A DNA stretch of 40,612 bases from positions 1-40,612 of the forward strand of contig JALEKO010000036.1 of NCBI GenBank assembly GCA_022769085.1, given 5' to 3'. The first letter of the stretch is position 1; each line of letters begins with the position of its first letter. The notes beneath the pieces were generated by a model. The model ran no database searches. It was not told the origin of the DNA and saw only the letters and a list, made by a program, of their open reading frames with translations. Below are positions 1 through 6,465 of this stretch, piece after piece. Origin of the DNA: Peptoniphilaceae bacterium. Its GTDB lineage: Bacteria; Bacillota; Clostridia; Tissierellales; Peptoniphilaceae. Made by a program: the position numbers and the translations under genes.

Positions 1-421
1 CATCAAAATCTTTCTTTGAAATATTTTGTGATATATACACATTTTTCCCTTTTATATCACTTATATTTTTATATTTAGAATCTTTTCTTACAATAATAGA
101 ATATTTTTTTGTATTTTCACTATTATAATCTGTTATTTTTGAAACAACATTTGATGCTTCGTTTAAAGCAAAAATGCCAAAACTTTCAAAACCAATAAGT
201 GAAATTGTAAAAATGAGTAATAAAATCTTCACAAACAAATTTTTAATTTTTTTATTTAAAAAGAAAAATAAAATTAATATTAAAAATATACAAAAAAGAA
301 TTAAAGTTTTAATTTTAGTCCCCACAATGGAACTTTCAAATAGAAAATATCCAAAAGATATGAAAAGTATTCCTGTAAAAAATAGAAATACATTATTTAT
401 TATCTCAAATGATTTATTCAT
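1..421 (-). CDS. Membrane protein N-terminus, probable LytR-CpsA-Psr (LCP) family, partial
   Basis: An open frame of 140 codons begins with ATG at 421-419 behind a good AAGGAG site and runs off the window edge without a stop. The visible part has three hydrophobic segments (about residues 10-30, 37-54 and 60-88). A soluble stretch follows whose end reads like the 'dsky..isdikgknvyis' accessory region found ahead of the catalytic domain in Cps2A-like LCP proteins. LCP enzymes attach teichoic acid or capsule polymers to peptidoglycan on the outer face of the membrane. The catalytic domain lies outside the window, so the family call is tentative. It begins 37 nt after the MBL-fold gene and is probably the next gene of that operon. 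The reverse frame over this stretch (174-512, plus) is a shadow. Confidence 0.5.
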   Translation of the reverse strand, partial: MNKSFEIINNVFLFFTGILFISFGYFLFESSIVGTKIKTLILFCIFLILILFFFLNKKIKNLFVKILLLIFTISLIGFESFGIFALNEASNVVSKITDYNSENTKKYSIIVRKDSKYKNISDIKGKNVYISQNISKKDFD

Positions 422-458
422 ATTTCTCCTTATAAACAATTTAATTATTGTTATACTA

Positions 459-1298
459 TCATTTTTTTATTCTTATTTTTTTACCATCACTTATTACTTT
501 TATATCGCCTAAAATATCCGTTCTTAAAATTTCTATTGACCTTTTATTAAGCCTTTCTATTACTTCATCTGATGGATGATTATATCTGTTATTTTTCCCA
601 ACTGAAATTATTGTAACTTTTGGCCTAACTTCATCAAGAAAAAATTCATTAGTTGAATGTTTTGAACCGTGATGACCAGCTAAAAGAATATCACTTTTTA
701 AATTTTCTCCAGAGTATATCATTGCACTTTCACTTTCTTTTTGTGCATCACCTGGAAATAAAAAAGAAGTATTCCCATATTCTAATTTTACTACAATAGA
801 CCTATCATTGTCTTTATTATATTTAAAACTTGAAGGTCCTAAAATTCTTATTTTCGCATCACCAAGTTTATACTCACTATGTACAATAGGATGAATTACT
901 TTTGACTTTTCTTTTTCCTGTGCATTTATAAACGACTTATAAATTTTTGTATCTGCTTGATAATCTGGACTTAAAACATTTTTAACATTAAAATTATAAA
1001 AAACACCAACAAGCCCTGAAATATGATCTGCATCAAAATGACTTGCAACCATGTATTTAATATTTTTTATATTCTTTTTTTTCAAAAAAGAAACAACTTT
1101 AGACGAATGAGATCTATCTCCTCCATCAATAATCATTACTTCATTATCACACTCTATTAATGTGCAATTTCCCTGTCCTACATCTATGTAATTTATTTCA
1201 AGTTCATTTGAATTTTCGTTGATTTCATGATTTGGAAATATGTATAATAAAATTGATACTAAAATTATAAAAATTACTGTATTTATTTTTCTTTTCAT
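459..1298 (-). CDS. ComEC/Rec2-related MBL-fold hydrolase, membrane-anchored or secreted
   Basis: A 279-residue protein with an N-terminal hydrophobic segment (about residues 7-22) followed by a single metallo-beta-lactamase domain. Visible motifs are the opening 'YIDVGQGNCTLIE', 'MIIDGG', the metal-binding 'SHFDADHISG', 'LFPGDA' and 'GHHGSKHSTNEFFLDEVRP', ending with 'YNHPSDEVI'. This is the arrangement of the C-terminal domain of the DNA-uptake channel ComEC, but the large membrane channel domain is absent, so it should not be called comEC. Related stand-alone proteins are predicted extracytoplasmic phosphodiesterases or nucleases; the substrate is unknown. Its start codon overlaps the stop of the MazF-like gene by one base (TAATG) and has no strong ribosome site, which indicates translational coupling. 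Confidence 0.82.
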   Translation of the reverse strand: MKRKINTVIFIILVSILLYIFPNHEINENSNELEINYIDVGQGNCTLIECDNEVMIIDGGDRSHSSKVVSFLKKKNIKNIKYMVASHFDADHISGLVGVFYNFNVKNVLSPDYQADTKIYKSFINAQEKEKSKVIHPIVHSEYKLGDAKIRILGPSSFKYNKDNDRSIVVKLEYGNTSFLFPGDAQKESESAMIYSGENLKSDILLAGHHGSKHSTNEFFLDEVRPKVTIISVGKNNRYNHPSDEVIERLNKRSIEILRTDILGDIKVISDGKKIRIKK

Positions 1299-1642
1299 TA
1301 TGTAAGCCCAACTGAAATTTCTAAAGCTTCATCTATTTTAAACATCGTTTTTTTATCGAAACTTCCAATTTTTTCTCTAAGTCTTCTTTTATCAATTGTT
1401 CTTATTTGTTCTAAAAGTGCAACACTATTTTTAGGAAGCCCAAATGAATTTCCAGATAAACTTACATGTGTTGGCATTTTTGCTTTATGTAATTGGCTTG
1501 TCACTGGTGCAACAATAATTGTGGGAGAGTATTTATTCCCTATATCATTCTGTATAACTAGAACCGGTCTTACTCCTCCCTGTTCACTTCCTACTACTGG
1601 TGAAAGATCTGCATAGAACAAATCACCTCTATTTACTTTCAT
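1298..1642 (-). CDS. MazF/PemK-type endoribonuclease toxin (EndoA-like), no adjacent antitoxin
   Basis: A 114-residue protein matching the EndoA/MazF family over its full length: 'RGDLFYADLSPVVGSEQGG', 'RPVLVIQND', 'APVTSQ' and 'LLEQIRTI'. The catalytic Arg25 and Thr48 and the conserved Gln79 known from Bacillus EndoA are all present, so it looks like an active sequence-specific mRNA interferase. In Bacillus the ndoAI antitoxin gene directly precedes ndoA. Here the upstream gene is the AcpS/dehydratase fusion, ending 2 nt before this start, so there is no room for an antitoxin. An antitoxin could be encoded elsewhere, or the enzyme could act as a housekeeping RNase. Confidence 0.9.
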   Translation of the reverse strand: MKVNRGDLFYADLSPVVGSEQGGVRPVLVIQNDIGNKYSPTIIVAPVTSQLHKAKMPTHVSLSGNSFGLPKNSVALLEQIRTIDKRRLREKIGSFDKKTMFKIDEALEISVGLT

Positions 1643-1644
1643 AT

Positions 1645-2829
1645 CTACTCTTCCTTTATCATTTTTATTGCAAATGGTATATTATCAAGTATATCTGTCG
1701 CAATCATTCCTTCTTCGCCGTATTTTTCTTTTGCAATATCCCCTGCTAAACCATGTATAAATACTCCTAGTTTTGAAGATTCAAAAGGGTTAATTTTTCT
1801 TGCAAGAAAAGCTGAAATAATTCCTGTAAGCACATCCCCACTTCCTGCAGTTGCCATTCCAGGGTTTCCTGAACTATTAAAATAAATTTCGTTTTTATTT
1901 GCAACTATAGTTTTATTTCCTTTTAAAACAATAGTCACATCATTTTTTTTCAAAAAAATTTTTACGGCTTCTTCTCTATTATTTTTAATGAAATTTATAT
2001 CCATTCCACTTATACGCGAAAATTCCATTTCGTGTGGTGTAAGTACAATATTTTTATTTAATTTAAAAATTTCAGTATTTTTAATTGCATTTATTGCATC
2101 TGCATCAATTAAAATAGATCCTCTAAAATTTTTAGCTATTTCATAAAGTAATTTATAAATTTCATTTCCTTTGCCAATTCCTGGTCCTATTGCAATGCTA
2201 TCTGCTTTTTGTATATTTTTTTTAATTGAATCCAAAACTTTTTGGCTAAATGTAAAATTTTCACAATCTATTTCTTCAACTATTACCTCAGTTGTCTTTA
2301 TCTGAAGAATTTTTGAAATTGATTTTGGAACATCTAAATAGCAAAGACCTACGCCACTTCTTAAAGCTGCTGTTGAAGAAAGAAAAGCAGCACCCGTCAT
2401 TCCATTTGAACCTGCTATTATTAAAACTTTTCCATAGTCTCCCTTATGGGTGTTTCTATTTCTTTTTTCAATTTTAAAATTCATATTATTTTGTCTTTTT
2501 AATTCAATATTTGAAAAAGCTGTAGCTATTGCATAATCACCTTGATGAGAAATTGATACCTCTATCTTTTGGCCTTTATAAAATCCTTCTGGAGATGAAT
2601 TTTCATGCCTAATTTCAATATTTTTTTTTAATATATCCCTTATGTTTAATTTTAAAGCTTTAACTATCGCTTCTTTTGCAGCAAACATCCCTGCTATTGT
2701 TTGAATTTTATTTGTTTTTTTATTTATGTAATTTATTTCATCATTTGTAAAAATTCTATTTAAAAATTTTGGATTTTTATCAAGGACAGATTTAATTTTA
2801 TTTATACTTACAATATCATTACCTATCAT
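1645..2829 (-). CDS. Fusion of holo-ACP synthase (AcpS) and ADP-dependent NAD(P)HX dehydratase (NnrD-type)
   Basis: One uninterrupted 394-codon frame holds two enzymes. Residues 1-115 are AcpS, which transfers 4'-phosphopantetheine to acyl carrier protein; the Mg-binding Asp5 ('GNDIVSI') and Glu53 ('FAAKEAIVKAL') are present. From about residue 116 the protein is the ribokinase-like NAD(P)H-hydrate dehydratase: 'GKVLIIAGSNGMTGAA', 'AIGPGIGKG', 'VLTPHEMEFSRISG' and the catalytic 'AGSGDVLTG'. The epimerase (YjeF-N/NnrE) domain that normally precedes the dehydratase is missing; AcpS sits in its place. Met116 has no ribosome site in front of it, so a separate internal start is unlikely. Its start overlaps the end of mtaD by one base. 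Confidence 0.92.
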   Translation of the reverse strand: MIGNDIVSINKIKSVLDKNPKFLNRIFTNDEINYINKKTNKIQTIAGMFAAKEAIVKALKLNIRDILKKNIEIRHENSSPEGFYKGQKIEVSISHQGDYAIATAFSNIELKRQNNMNFKIEKRNRNTHKGDYGKVLIIAGSNGMTGAAFLSSTAALRSGVGLCYLDVPKSISKILQIKTTEVIVEEIDCENFTFSQKVLDSIKKNIQKADSIAIGPGIGKGNEIYKLLYEIAKNFRGSILIDADAINAIKNTEIFKLNKNIVLTPHEMEFSRISGMDINFIKNNREEAVKIFLKKNDVTIVLKGNKTIVANKNEIYFNSSGNPGMATAGSGDVLTGIISAFLARKINPFESSKLGVFIHGLAGDIAKEKYGEEGMIATDILDNIPFAIKMIKEE

Positions 2830-4103
2830 TATCTTTCCTTTAACTTTTCAAAAGACTTGTTGGCATTATATTTAATTTCTTCAATATCAAAATTTAGGAA
2901 CTTTTTATTTTCATACACAACTTCACCGTTTATTATAACATCTAATATGTCATTTTGTGAAGTAGAGTATACCAAGTTTGAAAAAAAATTGCTATTTGGA
3001 GTATGATTAATACTTTTCTTATCAACAAGAATTATGTCTGCTTTTTTACCTTTTTTTAAACTTCCTATTTCTTTATCCATTCCTAGTGCTTTTGCACCAT
3101 TTATAGTTGCCATTTTTATTATTTCATATGAATTTAAAGCATTTTCATCATTCATCCTTGAAACAAGAGATGTTACATTCATCTCTCTTAAAATTGACTG
3201 CCTGTTGTTTGAGGCTGCTGAATCTGTGCCTAAACAAAGATTTATTCCACAATTATGAACTTTTTTAGTATCCATAAATCCACTTGAAAGTTTTAAATTG
3301 CTTATCGGACAGTGTACTAAACTTGTGTTTGTTTCTTTTAAAATTTTTAAATCATTATCAGATAAATATATTCCATGTGCAGCAATCGTCTTTTCTCCCA
3401 AAAGATTTGCATCATTAAAAATTTCTGTAGGAGTTTTTCCAAATTTTGAAATAGAATCTTTATTTTCTTTTAATGTTTCAGATAAATGTATATGTATTGG
3501 TGCATTATATTTTTTTGCAACTTTTGAAATTTCTTTTAAAAATTCTTCATCTGTAGTGTAAACTGCATGTGGTCCAAATCCTATTGTGATTAAACCATCA
3601 AGATAATTATTATATTTTTTAAAATAATCAATATTTTCTTCTAATTTTTCATAACCTTCTCCTTCAAAATTTGTAAGTCCTCTTGAAAGCTGAGCTCTAA
3701 TTTTCGTTTTTTCAATAGCTTTAACAACTTCTTCTTCAAAATAATACATATCTGCAAAAGTAGTTGTTCCATTTGAAATCATTTCTGCAATTGAAAGCAT
3801 ACTTGCCCAATAAACATCTTCTGCTATAAGTTTATCTTCTAAAGGCCAAATTTTTTCATTAAGCCACTTGTCAAGAGTCATATCATCAGCATAATTTCTA
3901 AATAGTGTCATCCCTACATGATTATGACAATTTATTAGTCCTGGCATTGATACTTTATCTTCTCCATTTATAATTTTATCTGCAACAAAATTATCTAAAT
4001 ACCCTATATCTACTATTTTATCATTTTCTATGTAAATATTTCCTTTTTTTATATTCTCATCTTCCATTGAAAGAATTTCTGTATTTCTAACTTCTAATTT
4101 CAT
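2829..4103 (-). CDS. mtaD: 5'-methylthioadenosine/S-adenosylhomocysteine deaminase (amidohydrolase)
   Basis: A 424-residue amidohydrolase of the MtaD/TrzN branch, which deaminates S-adenosylhomocysteine or methylthioadenosine to the inosyl derivative in the cytoplasm. Metal-site residues are visible: His60 and His62 in 'NCHNHVGMTL', the 'HIHLSE' histidine, the 'AAHG' histidine and the Asp of 'LGTDSAASNN'. The family signatures 'MTLDKWLNEKIWPLE' and 'HCPISNLKLSSG' are also present. It is the first gene of the 1-4103 operon and has a short leader with a GAGG ribosome site. Guanine deaminase and chlorohydrolase are related alternatives. The exact substrate cannot be read from sequence. Confidence 0.87.
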   Translation of the reverse strand: MKLEVRNTEILSMEDENIKKGNIYIENDKIVDIGYLDNFVADKIINGEDKVSMPGLINCHNHVGMTLFRNYADDMTLDKWLNEKIWPLEDKLIAEDVYWASMLSIAEMISNGTTTFADMYYFEEEVVKAIEKTKIRAQLSRGLTNFEGEGYEKLEENIDYFKKYNNYLDGLITIGFGPHAVYTTDEEFLKEISKVAKKYNAPIHIHLSETLKENKDSISKFGKTPTEIFNDANLLGEKTIAAHGIYLSDNDLKILKETNTSLVHCPISNLKLSSGFMDTKKVHNCGINLCLGTDSAASNNRQSILREMNVTSLVSRMNDENALNSYEIIKMATINGAKALGMDKEIGSLKKGKKADIILVDKKSINHTPNSNFFSNLVYSTSQNDILDVIINGEVVYENKKFLNFDIEEIKYNANKSFEKLKER

Positions 4104-4131
4104 ATTTTCCTCTATTTTTATTTTTAAAATA

Positions 4132-4137
4132 ATTATA
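4132..4137 (-). promoter_or_regulatory. Possible -10 box of the mtaD operon
   Basis: A perfect TATAAT on the minus strand lies about 29 nt upstream of the mtaD start, giving a short leader. No good -35 hexamer stands at 16-18 nt (best TTAATG at 19 nt), so support is limited in such AT-rich DNA. Confidence 0.35.
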
Positions 4138-4207
4138 CTTATATTGATAATTTTTTCATTAATTGATATAGATTATTATTTTTAATTATATTTTTATATT
4201 AAAAAAA

Positions 4208-4236
4208 TTGACAAATTTTATGCTTTTTGCTATTAT
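4208..4236 (+). promoter_or_regulatory. Sigma-A-type promoter of the SCIFF locus
   Basis: TTGACA at 4208-4213, a 17-nt spacer and TATTAT at 4231-4236. This is an almost ideal housekeeping promoter. It predicts transcription starting near 4243 and a leader of about 22 nt before the peptide gene. Confidence 0.85.
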
Positions 4237-4264
4237 ATAAACATAAGTTAATAAGGAGATTGTT

Positions 4265-4414
4265 ATGAAGAGAATTATTACTTTAAACACAAGAAACCTT
4301 CACAAATCTGCAAAAAAAGGTGGATGCGGAGAATGCCAAACATCTTGCCAATCAGCTTGTAAAACAAGTTGCGGAGTTGCTAATCAGGATTGTGTAAACG
4401 AAAAAAATAAATAA
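4265..4414 (+). CDS. scfA: Six-cysteine ranthipeptide precursor (SCIFF)
   Basis: A 49-residue peptide starting at ATG 4265 behind AAGGAG (4253-4258). The N-terminal half is basic and lacks cysteine; six cysteines follow at positions 21, 24, 28, 32, 36 and 43 in the conserved 'CGECQTSCQSACKTSC' core. This is the SCIFF (six cysteines in forty-five) family, nearly universal in Clostridia. A radical SAM enzyme modifies it by making Cys-to-alpha-carbon thioether links (ranthipeptide). The maturase gene follows 44 nt downstream. The residue after the fifth cysteine, a Thr in the precursor whose cross-link has been mapped, is Gly37 here. The biological role of SCIFF peptides is not settled. Confidence 0.96.
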   Translation: MKRIITLNTRNLHKSAKKGGCGECQTSCQSACKTSCGVANQDCVNEKNK

Positions 4415-4419
4415 ATTAT

Positions 4420-4446
4420 AAGGAGCTTAATGCTCCTTGTTTTTTT
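4420..4446 (+). terminator. Intrinsic terminator/attenuator between scfA and scfB
   Basis: Stem AAGGAGC (4420-4426) / GCTCCTT (4432-4438) with a 5-nt loop, followed by G and seven T. It sits 5 nt after the peptide stop and 12 nt before the maturase start. It probably stops most transcripts, so the peptide is made in excess over the enzyme. Confidence 0.8.
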
Positions 4447-4458
4447 GAAAGGAAAATG

Positions 4459-5829
4459 ATGATTCACCAATATAAATTAAAGGGTTTTAATATTGTAATT
4501 GATGTTTACAGTGGTTCTATTCACATTGTAGATAATATAACATATGATATTATTGAAAATTTTGAAAATTTTTCAAAGGATAATTTAAAGATTTTCATAA
4601 AAGATAAATATAATTTAGAAGATGACGCTTTTGAAGAAGCTTATAATGAAGTGCTAAATCTAAGGGATGAAAATACTCTTTTTTCTAAAGATGAATTTTC
4701 ATCTTTGGCTTTTGATATGGAAAAAAGGACAACTTATCTTAAAGCTTTATGTTTAAATGTAAGCCATACATGTAATTTATCATGCGATTATTGCTTTGCA
4801 AAAGGCGGAAAATATAAAGGAAAAGAAGCTATAATGAGCTTTGATATTGCAAAAAAAGCAATTGATTTTTTAATTAAAAATTCAGGTTTTCATAAAAATT
4901 TAGATATTGATTTTTTCGGAGGAGAACCTCTTTTAAATTTTGATGTTGTAAAAAAGACGGTTGATTATTGTAAATCAATCGAAAAAGAAAATAATAAGAA
5001 ATTTAATTTTACTTTAACTACAAATGGAATGTTACTTGATGATGATGTAATAGATTACTTAAATAAAAATATGAAAAATGTAGTTCTTTCACTTGATGGT
5101 AGAAAAGAAATTCATGATAAATTCAGAACTACACTTTCAAATAAAGGATCATATGATATAATAGTTCCTAAATTTAAAAATTTTGTAGAAAAAAGAAAAG
5201 ATAAAGAATACTACGTAAGGGGAACATTTACTGCAAATAATCTTGATTTCACAGAAGATTTAAAAAATTATTTAAATCTTGGATTTAAAAGAACATCTAT
5301 GGAACCTGTAATTGGAAAATGGGATGATGAATATTCTATTAAAGAAGAGCACCTTCCAAAAATTTTCAATGAATATGAAAAACTTGCACAAATGCAAATT
5401 GATGCAACTGATAATAATGATGAATTTATTTTTTATCATTATATGATGAATCTGGAAGAAGGACCATGCGTGCAAAAAAGAATTTCAGGATGTGGTTCTG
5501 GAAGTGAATATATGGCTATAACACCAACTGGTGATATTTATCCATGTCATCAATTTGTGGGAGATGAAAATTTTAAAATAGGTAATTTAGACAATGGAAT
5601 TGAAAATAAAAATTTAATTTCTAAATTTAAAACTTGTAACACATATTCTAAAGAAGAATGTAGAAATTGTTGGGCAAAAATGTATTGTTCTGGCGGTTGT
5701 GCAGCAAATAATTTTCACTCTACAGGAGATATAAAGGGAGTTTATAAGTTATCCTGCGATATTTTTAAAAAAAGAGTTGAATGTGCTTTAGTTGTTAAAT
5801 GCTACCAGTTTTTAAAAGAAAATTCTTAA
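4459..5829 (+). CDS. scfB: SCIFF radical SAM maturase (thioether-forming)
   Basis: A 456-residue radical SAM protein. The N-terminal RiPP-recognition-like region (residues 1-90) opens 'MIHQYKLKGFNIVIDVYSG', the usual SCIFF-maturase start. The SAM cluster motif is C105-x3-C109-x2-C112. The C-terminal third is cysteine-rich ('GCGSGSEYMAITPTGDIYPC', 'CNTYSKEECRNCWAKMYCSGGC'), a SPASM-type domain holding auxiliary 4Fe-4S clusters. It would install thioether links on the peptide encoded just upstream. Two ATGs are adjacent (4456 and 4459). The second is chosen because the AAAGGA site lies 5 nt before it and because it matches the family N-terminus. The 3' end overlaps the convergent comF gene. Confidence 0.95.
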   Translation: MIHQYKLKGFNIVIDVYSGSIHIVDNITYDIIENFENFSKDNLKIFIKDKYNLEDDAFEEAYNEVLNLRDENTLFSKDEFSSLAFDMEKRTTYLKALCLNVSHTCNLSCDYCFAKGGKYKGKEAIMSFDIAKKAIDFLIKNSGFHKNLDIDFFGGEPLLNFDVVKKTVDYCKSIEKENNKKFNFTLTTNGMLLDDDVIDYLNKNMKNVVLSLDGRKEIHDKFRTTLSNKGSYDIIVPKFKNFVEKRKDKEYYVRGTFTANNLDFTEDLKNYLNLGFKRTSMEPVIGKWDDEYSIKEEHLPKIFNEYEKLAQMQIDATDNNDEFIFYHYMMNLEEGPCVQKRISGCGSGSEYMAITPTGDIYPCHQFVGDENFKIGNLDNGIENKNLISKFKTCNTYSKEECRNCWAKMYCSGGCAANNFHSTGDIKGVYKLSCDIFKKRVECALVVKCYQFLKENS

Positions 5830-6464
5830 TTATTTTCAATTTTTTCACTATAGGTAAGTGCCAAGGCACCTACCTTTTTTGGTTTAAAAGCTTTTATTGT
5901 ATCGTAAATTTCTTTTATTGTAAATCCAGTTGTTACTATATCATCTATTATTAAAACTTTTTTTCCTTCAATTTTTTCTTTGTTTTTAAATAAAAATGCT
6001 GAATTCAAATTGGTTTTTCTATCATTTAAATTCATCTGATGTTGATTTTTTGTATCTTTTATTTTATATATTGAATTGATATAGTTAAGAGAGGTTTGCT
6101 TTATAAATTTATCTGTAATAAGTCTCATATGGTCAAAGCCTCTTTTATTTTTCTTTCTTTTACTCATAGGTACTGTTAACAAAAAATCATAATTTTTAAA
6201 AATTTGTTTTCTTCTATCGTATTCAATAAAAATTTCTGAAAAAAGATATGAAAGCGAAGTATCTCTATCAAATTTGTATCTTATAATTAAATCTCTAATT
6301 AGTCCTGAATAGATGTATATGCTTTTAAGTTTAAAATTTTCTTTTTGATATTCAAAATTTGAAAGTTCAAGTTTTTCTTTACATTCATCACATAAGTATT
6401 TTCCAACCTTTAAATTTTCCTTACATGATATGCATATTTTTTTATCTAAAAAGAAAAAACTCAT
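5826..6464 (-). CDS. comF: ComF family protein (phosphoribosyltransferase-like)
   Basis: A 212-residue protein from ATG 6464. A longer frame from TTG at 6476 is possible but would begin inside recD2. The GGAG site formed by the end of recD2 is spaced for 6464, which is therefore preferred. An N-terminal zinc ribbon (C11-x2-C14 and C25-x2-C28) is followed by a type I phosphoribosyltransferase domain with the PRPP loop 'VLIIDDIVTTG' and the 'KRGFDHMRLI' motif. ComF acts with ComFA in DNA uptake in competent Firmicutes, but the protein is also widespread in species not known to be competent. It is the last gene of the rpmE operon and overlaps recD2's end almost exactly (1 nt apart). Confidence 0.9.
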   Translation of the reverse strand: MSFFFLDKKICISCKENLKVGKYLCDECKEKLELSNFEYQKENFKLKSIYIYSGLIRDLIIRYKFDRDTSLSYLFSEIFIEYDRRKQIFKNYDFLLTVPMSKRKKNKRGFDHMRLITDKFIKQTSLNYINSIYKIKDTKNQHQMNLNDRKTNLNSAFLFKNKEKIEGKKVLIIDDIVTTGFTIKEIYDTIKAFKPKKVGALALTYSEKIENN

Positions 6465-6465
6465 T

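Noticed and set aside
174-512. Plus-strand open frame of 112 codons
   Set aside because: It lies opposite the real minus-strand gene starting at 421, which has a ribosome site and membrane-protein features, and opposite the end of the MBL gene. Its Lys/Ile/Phe-rich translation is a typical AT-rich shadow.
459-1298. Annotation as comEC DNA-uptake channel
   Set aside because: Only the MBL-fold domain is present; the multi-helix ComEC core is missing, and a single N-terminal helix anchors or exports the protein.
1645-2829. Possible frameshift or assembly artefact joining acpS to the dehydratase gene
   Set aside because: The frame is continuous, both domains are complete with active-site residues, and no ribosome site precedes Met116, so a true fusion is more likely.
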